Below are positions 1 to 8,550 of a DNA stretch of 64,000 bases, in pieces. The translations under genes and the position numbers were made by a program. This DNA is from Chitinophaga sp. GbtcB8 (GTDB lineage Bacteria > Bacteroidota > Bacteroidia > Chitinophagales > Chitinophagaceae), in assembly GCF_019091455.1 (NCBI RefSeq), contig NZ_JAGXJN010000009.1:22340-86339 (forward strand), in the 5' to 3' direction. The notes beneath the pieces are model-generated. The model ran no database searches. It was not told the DNA's origin and saw only the letters and a list, made by a program, of their open reading frames with translations. Numbering within the stretch: position 1 is the first letter of the stretch; each line of letters begins with the position of its first letter.

Positions 1-546
1 GCCGGCAAAGGAAATACCCATGGTAGAGCCGTCAGAGGCGTCCCTTCTGGCTTGTGCCTGCGGTACCAGGCGCACAAAGTCGTTAATGTTACGGCTGGTA
101 GTAGGGAGGGTTTGCAGCTGCTGTTGCGACAAGTTGGTTTGGGTACCTTGTCTTTCCGGGGAAATAAGGGCGTTCCTGTTATAGATCACCTCTACTTCGT
201 TCAGGGATTTGGAATTGTCTTCCAGCTGAACATTCAGTTTGGCAGGTACACCCAGCTGCAGGGAAATGTCCTGGTAGGTACGGGTTACATATCCAATAAA
301 GGTTACTTCTATTTTATAGGGGCCGCCAACCTTCATGTTAGGGATGTTAAAGCGCCCTTCCGCCTGGGAAATGGTTCCGTAAACGGTTCCCGTAGGTACG
401 TGGGTGGCTTTTACAGTGGCGCCGATAAGTCCTTCATTCTTATTGTCCTTTATAACACCGGTAAGGCTACTCGTCGTAACCTGAGCATAGGAAAAAATAG
501 TACTCAGCACGAGGGTAACAGTGAGTAGAAATTTGTGAAATCCCAT
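1..546 (-). CDS. TonB-dependent receptor, N-terminal part (Oar/SusC-like), truncated by window edge
   Basis: The 182 visible codons start at the ATG at 546 with MGFHKFLLTVTLVLSTIF, a signal peptide cleaved after SYAQ. A carboxypeptidase-regulatory-like beta-sandwich follows (about residues 25-110; motifs LTGVIKDNKNEGLIGATV, GRFNIPNM, VTFIGYV), then the start of a TonB plug (NEVEVIYNR, LPTTSRNINDFVRLVPQAQ). Proteins of this type sit in the outer membrane and import large ligands using TonB energy, or act as Oar-like surface proteins. The plug remainder and barrel lie beyond base 1, so the ligand class cannot be judged. A near-match to the Bacteroidota -7 box (CAATTTTGC, minus strand, 572-580) lies 26 bases upstream. 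Confidence 0.9.
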   Translation of the reverse strand, partial: MGFHKFLLTVTLVLSTIFSYAQVTTSSLTGVIKDNKNEGLIGATVKATHVPTGTVYGTISQAEGRFNIPNMKVGGPYKIEVTFIGYVTRTYQDISLQLGVPAKLNVQLEDNSKSLNEVEVIYNRNALISPERQGTQTNLSQQQLQTLPTTSRNINDFVRLVPQAQARRDASDGSTMGISFAG

Positions 547-1000
547 AATTCTAGCAAGTTTGATTTACCCCGCAAAATTGAGAAATAATCATATTAAAAT
601 TTTAACGGTAAATTAACAAATTGTTAAGGTGTGATGGTTTTTATTGGGCGCTACAGGCTGCTTGGAGGTTATTTAATTCTATGCCAATCCGTTTCCATTT
701 ATTTCAAGGACTGTTCAAAGAAATTAACATTCTTCAAATCTATTTGTTTATAATATGTAAAAAATGTGGAAAAGTGGCGGTGTTTTCGCAGTGGCCGGGC
801 TCGCAAACTTGTTTTTCGGTACAGAAATCAGCTTTTACAGGTCCTTTTTTCGTTTATTTTCTCAGTAAAACGCCACATCAACCCCACCTCATTCCCGGAT
901 CAAGTCCACCTCAAGTCCGCCTGTTCCTCTATTATTATTAATGTAATCTCCGTGTGAACAAAGTGTAACACCCGTTGTTAATTAAGGAAAAGCTCATCCT
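547..1000. other. Intergenic region between divergent genes; no gene seen
   Basis: This 454-base gap separates the leftward receptor from the rightward gene at 1001. The left part (550-630) is AT-rich and holds a 15-base palindrome TTAACAAATTGTTAA at 613-627, a possible operator for the receptor. The open frames here (for example 621-941) lack any protein-like pattern. No riboswitch, tRNA or terminator hairpin was recognised. AAGGAAAAG at 985-993 precedes the ATG at 1001 and could serve as a ribosome binding site. Confidence 0.5.
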
Positions 1001-1906
1001 ATGGCTATCTTAAAAGGTCCTATGAAGCTGGAGGGCAGGGTAGGAGACCTGATCTTTTACCGGCGCGGCAATAAAACCTGCTGCCGCAGCATGCCTGCGT
1101 ACAAACCCGGCAGCATGACCGCCGCCAGTAAGCAAAGCGCCGGCGAGTTCGGCCAGGCCAGCAAGGCCGGCAAATTATTCCGCCAGGCGCTCAGCGGCCT
1201 GTGGCCCATACCGCAGGATAGCGGTATGGTAAACCGCCTGAATAAAACGATGTACAGCGCCCTCCGGGCCGATCCGCATCCGCGGGGTCAGCGTGTTATT
1301 ACGCCTGCCGCTTTAAAAGAAGCGCTGAAGAATTTCCGGTTTAATAATAAAGCAGTCCCTAACATCCAGGTTAGCTGCACCCGGGAAAAAGGGCAGCTGC
1401 GGATCCTTTTGCCGGAGGATTGGGTACAGCGGTTAAAACGCCCCCGTTATGCCTCCCATGTACAGGTGCAGGTAGCTGCCCTGGTTATGGATGCCGCCAC
1501 CGGCGCCTGCCGCAAAGTGGCTACCGTAACGGATTGCGTAGCGCTGGACGCCTCGCACACGGCTGTTTTACCCCTGTTACAATCACCCCCGGATCCGCGG
1601 CTTACCACCGTAGTGGTGCTGCAGCTGCGTTTTATTAAAGAAGAAACAAATGGTCAGATCTATTCCTCTGCAGAAAAAACAGGGATGCTGTCCTGCATAA
1701 TAGAAGTATTGCTGCCGGAAAAGAAGCTCAAACCAGCCCCTGGAAAGCAGCCCTCGTCACACACCCCGGCAGCCTTGCCGGGTAAACAGCCGGCAGCCAT
1801 TGCCCGTAAAAGGCCTCGGGTGGTGGAAGCCATTGCTGCGCCCCCGGGGCCTAAAACATCCGCCCATGCACCGCAAAACCGCAGCTTCCACGAAAGCCCC
1901 TCATAA
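1001..1906 (+). CDS. Conserved hypothetical protein, possibly DUF6266-like N-terminus with basic proline-rich tail
   Basis: This 301-residue protein has no signal peptide or membrane segment. Its opening (MAILKGPMKLEGRVGDLIFY, then RRGNKTCCRSMPA) resembles the 'G-KVG-VV-Y---G---R--P' start of small Bacteroidota proteins grouped as DUF6266; this match is from memory and weak. The middle (about 100-235) looks like beta-sandwich sequence. The last ~60 residues are a low-complexity Pro/Lys/Ala/Arg tail (PGKQPSSH, PGKQPAAIARKRPR), unlike the body. The gene stands alone, GC-rich, and its stop lies 4 bases before a palindromic repeat. Function unknown. Confidence 0.7.
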   Translation: MAILKGPMKLEGRVGDLIFYRRGNKTCCRSMPAYKPGSMTAASKQSAGEFGQASKAGKLFRQALSGLWPIPQDSGMVNRLNKTMYSALRADPHPRGQRVITPAALKEALKNFRFNNKAVPNIQVSCTREKGQLRILLPEDWVQRLKRPRYASHVQVQVAALVMDAATGACRKVATVTDCVALDASHTAVLPLLQSPPDPRLTTVVVLQLRFIKEETNGQIYSSAEKTGMLSCIIEVLLPEKKLKPAPGKQPSSHTPAALPGKQPAAIARKRPRVVEAIAAPPGPKTSAHAPQNRSFHESPS

Positions 1907-1910
1907 ATTT

Positions 1911-2020
1911 GCAAATATGCAGATGTGCAGATGAATGCGCCAACATTCCTGCAAACACCAGCACATTAGCATATTAGCACATCAGCACATTCCAAACCAT
2001 CTGCACATCTGCATATTTGC
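1911..2020. repeat. Long inverted repeat built of iterated 'gcacat' words
   Basis: Two perfect 23-base inverted arms (1911-1933 and 1998-2020, containing GCAAATATGCAGATGTGCAG) flank 64 bases that repeat variants of the same word (agcacatt, agcatatt, agcacatc). A third copy of the same 23 bases is at 13506-13528, so this is a dispersed element. The left arm begins 4 bases after the stop codon at 1906, suggesting an mRNA 3'-end or terminator role. Confidence 0.8.
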
Positions 2021-2092
2021 ATAACCGCACATTCCCAGGCCACCCCCCCCCCCTTTCCTGCATTTAAATAGCAGTAGCGCAAACGCGCTGCT

Positions 2093-2101
2093 TAATTTTG
2101 C
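2093..2101 (+). promoter_or_regulatory. Bacteroidota -7 promoter box TAATTTTGC
   Basis: Exact match to TAnnTTTGC. The predicted transcription start (about 7 bases downstream) falls on or next to the ATG at 2108, so a transcript would be leaderless. No -33 TTG at the usual distance is visible. An imperfect hairpin (GCAGTAGCGC / GCGCTGC) lies just upstream. Confidence 0.4.
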
Positions 2102-2107
2102 TTTTTC

Positions 2108-2242
2108 ATGACAATCACAACTATGCCATCAACCAGGGGCCCCTGCACCTGGTTTTTCTTTAACTGTACCTGGATCAACATCTTAGGAATAAAGGATCCG
2201 CAATTGATCCGTGGAAGGCGGCACTTACCTGCCGGTACCTGA
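2108..2242 (+). CDS. Possible 44-residue leader peptide ORF upstream of ribBA
   Basis: This short ORF starts at ATG 2108, directly after a promoter box, and encodes MTITTMPSTRG then a run rich in rare amino acids (CTWFFFNCTW: three Phe, two Trp, two Cys). Such clustering recalls attenuator leader peptides. A hairpin followed by a T-rich stretch lies within it (2131-2161). The gene downstream is ribBA, which has its own promoter box at 2269-2277, so any control link is uncertain. It could equally be non-coding; there is no independent support for translation. Confidence 0.3.
   Translation: MTITTMPSTRGPCTWFFFNCTWINILGIKDPQLIRGRRHLPAGT
2131..2161 (+). terminator. Hairpin with T-tract (possible terminator/attenuator)
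   Basis: AACCAGG (2131-2137) pairs with CCTGGTT (2148-2154) around a 10-base loop and is followed by TTTCTTT. An alternative fold is the perfect palindrome CAGGGGCCCCTG at 2134-2145. The two mutually exclusive folds fit an attenuator, but this is inference. Confidence 0.4.
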
Positions 2243-2268
2243 CCTGCCCACAGCAACCTAATTTGTGC

Positions 2269-2277
2269 TAACTTTGC
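2269..2277 (+). promoter_or_regulatory. Bacteroidota -7 promoter box TAACTTTGC for ribBA
   Basis: Exact TAnnTTTGC match. Transcription would begin near 2284, giving a ~23-base 5' leader before the ribBA ATG at 2307. No FMN-riboswitch core is recognisable upstream. Confidence 0.5.
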
Positions 2278-2306
2278 CCATTATTTCAACTGACTGATCT
2301 TTATAT

Positions 2307-3518
2307 ATGCTAGACACAATTGAAGCAGCCCTGGACGACATTAAAAAAGGAAAGCTGGTCATAGTAGTGGATGATGAAGACCGCGAAAACGAAGGCGATT
2401 TTGTGACGGCCGCTCACAACGTAACACCTGAGATCATCAACTTCATGAGCATACATGGCCGCGGCCTTATATGCGCGCCCCTGGTAGAGGAGCGCTGCGA
2501 GGAGCTGGGCCTGGAAATGATGGTGCGCGACAATACCGCCCTGCACCAAACACCCTTTACCGTAAGCGTAGACCTGTTAGGACATGGCTGTACCACCGGC
2601 ATCTCTGCCCACGACAGGGCCAAGACCGTACAGGCGCTCATTGATCCCAACACCCGCCCTGAATACCTGGGCAAACCCGGACACATCTTCCCGCTGAAAG
2701 CCAAAAAAGGCGGGGTGCTGCGCCGTGCCGGCCACACAGAAGCCACCATTGACCTGGCCCGTTTAGCTGGTTTTGAACCCGCTGGCGTGCTGGTAGAGAT
2801 CATGAATGAAGATGGCTCCATGGCCCGCCTGCCGCAGCTGCGCCAGATAGCCACTAAGTTTGACCTGAAGCTCATCTCCATAAAAGACCTCATTGCTTAC
2901 CGCCTGCGTACCGAAACTTTGATAGAAGAAGAAGTACGTGTGCAAATGCCCACCAAATACGGCAACTTTGAGCTCATAGCTTTTAAGCAGCTGAACTCCG
3001 GCGATATGCACATGGCCCTGAAAAAAGGAGATTGGGAAGATGGCGAGCCAGTGCTGCTGCGCGTACACTCCTCCTGTTTCACCGGCGATATCCTGCACTC
3101 CCTACGCTGCGATTGCGGGGAGCAGCTGCACGCTGCCATGACCATGGTAGAAAAAGAAGGTAAAGGCCTTATATTATATATGAACCAGGAAGGCCGTGGT
3201 ATGGGCCTGCTGAATAAATTAAAAGCCTACAAGCTGCAGGAAGAAGGCCGCGGTACCGTGGAAGCCAACCTGGAGCTGGGCTTTAATATGGATGAACGTG
3301 ATTATGGGATTGGCGCGCAGATCCTGCGCCACCTGAACATCAGCAAGATCCGCCTCATGACCAACAACCCCCGCAAACGCGCCGGCCTGAAAGGTTATGG
3401 ACTGGAGATCGTTGAGAACGTACCCATAGAGATCCATCCCAACCCGCACAACGAGTTTTACCTGCAAACCAAACGGGATAAGCTGGGACATGAGATACTG
3501 GGGCGCATTACTAATTAA
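2307..3518 (+). CDS. ribBA: Bifunctional 3,4-dihydroxy-2-butanone-4-phosphate synthase / GTP cyclohydrolase II
   Basis: RibBA catalyses two entry reactions of riboflavin synthesis: ribulose-5-phosphate to 3,4-dihydroxy-2-butanone 4-phosphate plus formate, and GTP to the diaminopyrimidinone intermediate. Residues 1-200 are the RibB domain with [10 protein letters not shown] (22-31) and RRAGHTEA. Residues ~207-403 are the RibA domain with the zinc cysteines C257, C268 and C270 (C-X10-C-X-C) and [10 protein letters not shown]. At 403 residues both domains are full length. It is monocistronic here, ending in the hairpin at 3544-3574. The cytoplasmic product feeds FMN/FAD supply. Confidence 0.97.
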   Translation: MLDTIEAALDDIKKGKLVIVVDDEDRENEGDFVTAAHNVTPEIINFMSIHGRGLICAPLVEERCEELGLEMMVRDNTALHQTPFTVSVDLLGHGCTTGISAHDRAKTVQALIDPNTRPEYLGKPGHIFPLKAKKGGVLRRAGHTEATIDLARLAGFEPAGVLVEIMNEDGSMARLPQLRQIATKFDLKLISIKDLIAYRLRTETLIEEEVRVQMPTKYGNFELIAFKQLNSGDMHMALKKGDWEDGEPVLLRVHSSCFTGDILHSLRCDCGEQLHAAMTMVEKEGKGLILYMNQEGRGMGLLNKLKAYKLQEEGRGTVEANLELGFNMDERDYGIGAQILRHLNISKIRLMTNNPRKRAGLKGYGLEIVENVPIEIHPNPHNEFYLQTKRDKLGHEILGRITN

Positions 3519-3543
3519 GAATTAATAGCGTACTTCATAAATT

Positions 3544-3574
3544 AAAAGTCCTGCACATTATGTGCAGGACTTTT
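3544..3574. terminator. Bidirectional terminator hairpin
   Basis: A perfect 14-base-pair stem (AAAAGTCCTGCACA / TGTGCAGGACTTTT) with a TTA loop, A-rich on the left and T-rich on the right. It sits between the convergent ribBA and the TamB-like gene, so it can end both transcripts. Confidence 0.9.
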
Positions 3575-3623
3575 CTACTTAGTATCTTCATTCCCACCAA
3601 TCAACCGCTGCATTCATTATTAA

Positions 3624-6600
3624 TTACTCTTCTCCCGTTTTCCTTTTCAGCGTATCCTCCGGCTTCAGGGCTTCCGTACGCCTCATAGAGTCCAGTAAGC
3701 GCCGGGAGGGGCGCCTGCTTTCAAAAAGCTCCCGTAGCCGGTTGTACTCACGTACATAGGAAATACCCAAACCGGCTTTATTACGGTTCACCAGGTTGTA
3801 TACATCATAGTCTGTTTTACTAAAAGCATTGATACGGATACGGCCGTCCTGGGTAAGCAGGTATTCAACCCGGAAGTCACCGGCAAAGCGGTTAGAGGTT
3901 GCGCTGGTAGCCGTTCTTCCCCAGTCGTAATCACCACCAACGTATAAGCGTACACGATTATTGAACAGGTTACTGGTAATACCTGCGCTCAGCTGGTTAC
4001 GGTCCATGTTGGTATTATCCTGGTTGCCGATGTTATAGGCCCGGTAATTTACATTCACACCAATACCGCTGTTCTTCAGGATAACGCCGGTAATATTATT
4101 CAGGATGGCAGATGCCTGGGCCGATAAGGCCTGGCCCACACTGTTCTTACCTACTATGCCCGCGCTGCCGGTAGCTGCATTATCATCCGGTATGAACTGG
4201 TTAAACAGCAGCAGGCCATACACCTGCAGCAGCGCTTTGTTCTGGTCCTGGTTAATTTCCCGTATACGTGCAGCCACACCGCTTTCATAGGAAAGGGAGC
4301 CTACATCCGGCAGCTGGATCTCGTAGGCAATATCCGGTTTCATCATTTCACCGCGCAGGTTGATCACTACATCCACCCTTTCCTGGCGGGTTGCCAGCTT
4401 ATCGCTGCTAATGGCCGCAGAGGCGTTGGCGTTATACTGGCCTACCAGGTTATACAGGCTTACTTTAGGTACGCTGTATTTGGCGGTAATGTTCATGCGG
4501 GCTTCCCGCGGATCGCCGTTCCAGGTAATAGTGCTGTTCTTGGTAATATCAAACTTCCAGCTGGTAAGGCGCTGAAAGGTAAAGTTGTAAGATCCGTTGT
4601 TGATCTCGTAATCCCCGAACATGGAGAAATCGCCATCAGTATTCACATTGATCTGCAGGTTCCCGTTACCGTTGGCGGAGATCACATCGCCGGTAGTGGC
4701 ATCCAGGATCACATCTATCTGTGCATCCGGGTTGGCGGCAATATCCAGGCGTATGTTCAGGTTCACATTATCCTTCTTCTTCTTTTTAGGCTGCTCCATT
4801 TCTGTGCCGTAGGTCTTAAAGGTAATGTAGTCGTATTTACCAATATCCTTGGTGTCAGACATAGGCAGGTAAAAGTGGGTGCCTTTCACCGGGCGGGCCA
4901 GTATGTGCAGCTGCATATCATTCAGCGGGCCGGAGAAATATACTTTACCGTCTGCGATCACATCCCCGTAAAACAGGTCGCTGTCTGCACCGCTAGTGTT
5001 CATGAACATGAACTTGCGGCCGGTAACGTCAAAGTCAAAATTCAGCTTGGAGAAATGATCATGGGAAATATAACCGCTGGCGCTTGCCCGGTTATTGTAT
5101 TTATCAACAATGCTGAAGTTGCCGAACTCTATCAGGTTATCATCCACATTAATATTGAGCCGCGGTATCTTATAATAGGTGCCCAGGTATAATACGCGGA
5201 TGCCTACACTATCCAGCTGCACTTTGCCTTTTACAGATGGCTGACCGGTAGTGCCGCTAATAGTGAGCTTGCCGGTGGCCAGGCCTGACAGGCGGTCCAC
5301 ATAATCGCCCAGGTATTGGTTCAGCGGGTCAATGGAAGTGCCGTTCAGATCTACGGTGCCGCTAAGCTGGTTATTTTCTTTGGTAAGGCCTGCAATGCCT
5401 TTTATGGTAAAGTTGCGGCCTGCATTTTTGGATTCTATCTCAACGTTTGATTCGCCGGTCTGCTGCCGGTAACCACCCTTAATGGTCACCAGGCCCAGTG
5501 AATCATTGTTCAGCTTTAAGTTGCTGGCTGTAATGTCTGCATCAATATCCAGGTTGCGCGTAGGGTCTGATATGTTGATCACACCATTAGCCTGCCCCTC
5601 AACAGCCATGGGCAGCAGCTGTGTGGGAATGGCATCCGCCAGGTTCAGGTTTCTAAGTGTGATCATAAACCGCGATTCATCCGGGTTAAACTCATTGGTT
5701 TCCACCGTAACACTTTGATCATTGCGGGTAATGCGCAGGTTATTAACGGTAAGAAAATGTTTGCTCCAATAAATTTCATTCCCTGCTGTAACGTTCCACT
5801 GCCGCTCATTTACGGTAAAGGTGCTGTTCAGGAAGTTGATCTTTACCCCATCATTCACGGTAACCACCCGGGCATAAAAGCCATCCATGTTGGTGGAGTC
5901 CTGGCTGGCCTGCACATCCATCTTTATGAAAGAAGTATCGTGGCCTGAGCTGGCCAGTATCAGCGGGTTTTGCAGCCATACGCGGTTACCGGAGTAGACT
6001 TTGCCAATGCTGGTGCTTACATTGATCTTATTAAAATTACCGCTGCCTTTTATTTGCAGGTCCTGTACACTATAGCCCTGGTAGGCCGCCTGCGGCACAA
6101 AGGCATTCAGGGAAATGCTGCCCTGCATGGTATTTAAGCCACCGCTTACCCGGGCCTGGTCAAACCCGGAAATATCTTTTGTAAAGGCATGTATCAGCTT
6201 ATCCACTTCGCCGAACTGGAAGGCAAACGTAAAGTCCTCCTTAATGTTAGCCGTAGGCGGGGAAGAAAAGAAGCTGGGATAATATTTATTCAGGAACAGG
6301 CGGAAGGCATCCGGCAGCTCCACAAAGCTATAGGTGCCTTTTACATAGCCGGTTATCTCGCTGCCCACAATGCCCAGCACCTTGGTATTGTTTTCCATGC
6401 GGGTGCTGATGTTGAGGGAGTCAAAATCCACCCGGCTCTGGTTCTTGTACAGGGATACGTCGTATATGCGTGCCGTACCATCAAAGTTATCAATGTTGTC
6501 ACCGGCAAAGTTCAGATCCAGCTTGGTTTGCAGGGTAATGGAATCCGTTGTCAGGCGCAGCGCTTTCAGGTTGCTTTTGCGGATCTCCGAGTTGAATTTG

Positions 6601-8468
6601 AACACCGGTACAGAGTCGTTAAAGTCAATAGTACCGGCAAAGTCCATATCCAGGTTAGGGTCCTTTACCGCCAGGGAGCCGTTAAAGAACTTACGGTTCA
6701 TTTCGCCCTGGGTCTTAATATTCGTATAGGTATAATCGTAGAGAGCTATCGCTTGTACATCCGCATCTACGTTAGCCTTCAGTGTTCTTATATTAAAGCC
6801 CGCGCCATTCACTTTTGCGCTGAGGGAAATGGTGGAGAGCTGGGGCACATCCAGCAGGGAGCCCAGGTTAAAATTATTGGTGGTAAGGCTGCCGGAGTAT
6901 ACCGGTATATCGCCGCTGGTCTTAAAGTTCAGATCCGAGCTTACATTACCCAGGTTGGTCTGAAATTTACCGTAGGCCACAAAGTCATTCACAAAACCGG
7001 TAAAGCTACCCTGGAAGGCAATGTTGGAAAGGCGGTCTATATGCAGCTGCGGCACATCTTTAATAGTAGGGAAAATGCGTTGCACATCCTCGCCGGTGGT
7101 TACCAGGTCTGATGCCTGGAAGTCGATAAAGGTTTCATTGATCTCCGGCAGGCCGCGCATTTTAAAATGCCCTTTCAGGCGGGTGGTGCTGCCGGCCTGC
7201 AGGCTTACGCTGTCTGCATCCAGGTTGCTCACGGGGCCTTCTACCACGCCATTCAGGGATATTTCCCTTTTCCAGCTGGTAAGGGGCGGGGCAAAGTAGG
7301 CAATATCGTCAGAAGATAAGGTGCTGTTCACAAACCGCGCTTTCATAAACACCAGGTCCACGTAATCGCTCATGTCGCCAAGATCAGAGTACTGCATGGT
7401 GTAATAGTTGCGCAGGTGGCTGCGGTTGGTAATGAGGTCCATTTGGGAGAACTCCATTTCCACCGGCGACATTTTAAAACGGGCTGTCAGCTTTTTTACC
7501 TCAAACCCGCTGCGTTCTTTTGTGCGCAGGGTCAGGTCGCCGATAATACTGTCTTTTATAAGGCTGGTGTTCAGCAGGGTCAGGTTTATATTCGCAAAGC
7601 GGATGTGGTCCGGATCAAAGAATCCGGGCCCCAGGGGCCTGGTATCTTCCAGGTCCTCCAGCCCAAACAACCCGTTGCGCACAGCCAGCTCCCTGACCAG
7701 CAGCTTCCAGTTACTGCTGTTCCAGCGCAGCTGCCCGGTACTGTCTATGGCTGGTAAGGGCGAATTGGTGCTTTTGCTCTTTTTATGCCGCAGGGGAGAG
7801 GCAGGGTAACGGCTAATAATAAACGAAGGCTGATCCAGCAGCAGCTGCTGTATATCTATATTATGTTTTTGCAGGTCCAGGTTCTGGGCATCCAGGTAGA
7901 TCTGTTTAGCTGTTATGCGCATATCTTCACCCACCCAGGCATCGATCTGGTTAATGCGTATGTTGCGCAGGTCTATGCGGCGCAGGTCCAGGGCCACTCC
8001 GCCGCTGCTTTTGGGCGTAGTGCTGGTATCCGGGCCGGATGAGCCGAATGCATCTACAATAAACTGATAGTTCCAGGCGGAATCATTGCGGTGGCGTACC
8101 AGGTTCACCTGGGCATTTTCCAGGCCAATGAACTTCAGCACGGGTTTTTCCTGGAAAAAGAACCAGTCGGTAATGCGCACCTGCATGGCGCCGGCATACA
8201 GCAGGGTATCGTGATGGCGGTCTTCAATATAAGTGCCTTCCAGGCGCGCACTGTTAAACAGCCGCAGGCTCACCCCTTTCACCTCTACTTTTGTATGCAG
8301 CTGTTCTGATAGCCGCCGGGCCGTTTCCTGCACCAGCCAATGCTGCACCGCAGGAATGTTAACCAATATGCCTATCAATATAATAATGCCCAGCAGTGAT
8401 AGCAGGACAATTGTTAATATTTTACGTACTTTTTTCAGCGATCTGCATTTATCCGGCAAAAATACCAT
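3624..8468 (-). CDS. TamB-like translocation/assembly module protein (DUF490)
   Basis: This 1614-residue protein has one N-terminal membrane anchor (about residues 16-38) and then a long repetitive beta-rich body of the AsmA/TamB bridge type. The C-terminal ~400 residues match the DUF490 pattern (VDVVINLRGEMMKPDIAYEI, LQVYGLLLFNQFIPDD, ending in barrel-like strands). TamB proteins span the periplasm and move phospholipids or outer-membrane proteins outward; the Bacteroidota forms are usually ~1500-1700 residues, as here. No TamA partner is adjacent. It is divergent from the peptidase gene at 8551. Exact cargo cannot be inferred. Confidence 0.88.
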   Translation of the reverse strand: MVFLPDKCRSLKKVRKILTIVLLSLLGIIILIGILVNIPAVQHWLVQETARRLSEQLHTKVEVKGVSLRLFNSARLEGTYIEDRHHDTLLYAGAMQVRITDWFFFQEKPVLKFIGLENAQVNLVRHRNDSAWNYQFIVDAFGSSGPDTSTTPKSSGGVALDLRRIDLRNIRINQIDAWVGEDMRITAKQIYLDAQNLDLQKHNIDIQQLLLDQPSFIISRYPASPLRHKKSKSTNSPLPAIDSTGQLRWNSSNWKLLVRELAVRNGLFGLEDLEDTRPLGPGFFDPDHIRFANINLTLLNTSLIKDSIIGDLTLRTKERSGFEVKKLTARFKMSPVEMEFSQMDLITNRSHLRNYYTMQYSDLGDMSDYVDLVFMKARFVNSTLSSDDIAYFAPPLTSWKREISLNGVVEGPVSNLDADSVSLQAGSTTRLKGHFKMRGLPEINETFIDFQASDLVTTGEDVQRIFPTIKDVPQLHIDRLSNIAFQGSFTGFVNDFVAYGKFQTNLGNVSSDLNFKTSGDIPVYSGSLTTNNFNLGSLLDVPQLSTISLSAKVNGAGFNIRTLKANVDADVQAIALYDYTYTNIKTQGEMNRKFFNGSLAVKDPNLDMDFAGTIDFNDSVPVFKFNSEIRKSNLKALRLTTDSITLQTKLDLNFAGDNIDNFDGTARIYDVSLYKNQSRVDFDSLNISTRMENNTKVLGIVGSEITGYVKGTYSFVELPDAFRLFLNKYYPSFFSSPPTANIKEDFTFAFQFGEVDKLIHAFTKDISGFDQARVSGGLNTMQGSISLNAFVPQAAYQGYSVQDLQIKGSGNFNKINVSTSIGKVYSGNRVWLQNPLILASSGHDTSFIKMDVQASQDSTNMDGFYARVVTVNDGVKINFLNSTFTVNERQWNVTAGNEIYWSKHFLTVNNLRITRNDQSVTVETNEFNPDESRFMITLRNLNLADAIPTQLLPMAVEGQANGVINISDPTRNLDIDADITASNLKLNNDSLGLVTIKGGYRQQTGESNVEIESKNAGRNFTIKGIAGLTKENNQLSGTVDLNGTSIDPLNQYLGDYVDRLSGLATGKLTISGTTGQPSVKGKVQLDSVGIRVLYLGTYYKIPRLNINVDDNLIEFGNFSIVDKYNNRASASGYISHDHFSKLNFDFDVTGRKFMFMNTSGADSDLFYGDVIADGKVYFSGPLNDMQLHILARPVKGTHFYLPMSDTKDIGKYDYITFKTYGTEMEQPKKKKKDNVNLNIRLDIAANPDAQIDVILDATTGDVISANGNGNLQINVNTDGDFSMFGDYEINNGSYNFTFQRLTSWKFDITKNSTITWNGDPREARMNITAKYSVPKVSLYNLVGQYNANASAAISSDKLATRQERVDVVINLRGEMMKPDIAYEIQLPDVGSLSYESGVAARIREINQDQNKALLQVYGLLLFNQFIPDDNAATGSAGIVGKNSVGQALSAQASAILNNITGVILKNSGIGVNVNYRAYNIGNQDNTNMDRNQLSAGITSNLFNNRVRLYVGGDYDWGRTATSATSNRFAGDFRVEYLLTQDGRIRINAFSKTDYDVYNLVNRNKAGLGISYVREYNRLRELFESRRPSRRLLDSMRRTEALKPEDTLKRKTGEE

Positions 8469-8488
8469 TTTCAGCCAGACCGAACCGG

Positions 8489-8521
8489 ATTTTAGATTTT
8501 AGATTTACGATTGTAGATTTA
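8489..8521. repeat. Iterated 'gattttaga' intergenic repeat
   Basis: Three near copies of the word gatttta/gattta in tandem (gattttagattttagattt, acgattgtagattta) fill the gap between divergent genes. The 12-base core TAGATTTACGAT recurs at the hairpin at 50033-50058. Confidence 0.55.
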
Positions 8522-8550
8522 ATGGACAATCATCCAATAAATTTCCGGTT

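Noticed and set aside
621..941. 106-residue open frame in the first intergenic region
   Set aside because: No signal, domain or plausible composition; lies in AT-rich upstream DNA of the TonB receptor.
1911..2020. CRISPR array
   Set aside because: The repeated units are short overlapping words in opposite orientation, with no unique equal-length spacers and no cas genes.
1907..2306. FMN riboswitch upstream of ribBA
   Set aside because: None of the conserved FMN-element core segments could be recognised.
6189..7112. 307-residue open frame on the plus strand inside the TamB-like gene
   Set aside because: It is an antisense shadow of a well-supported long gene and has no protein-like motifs.
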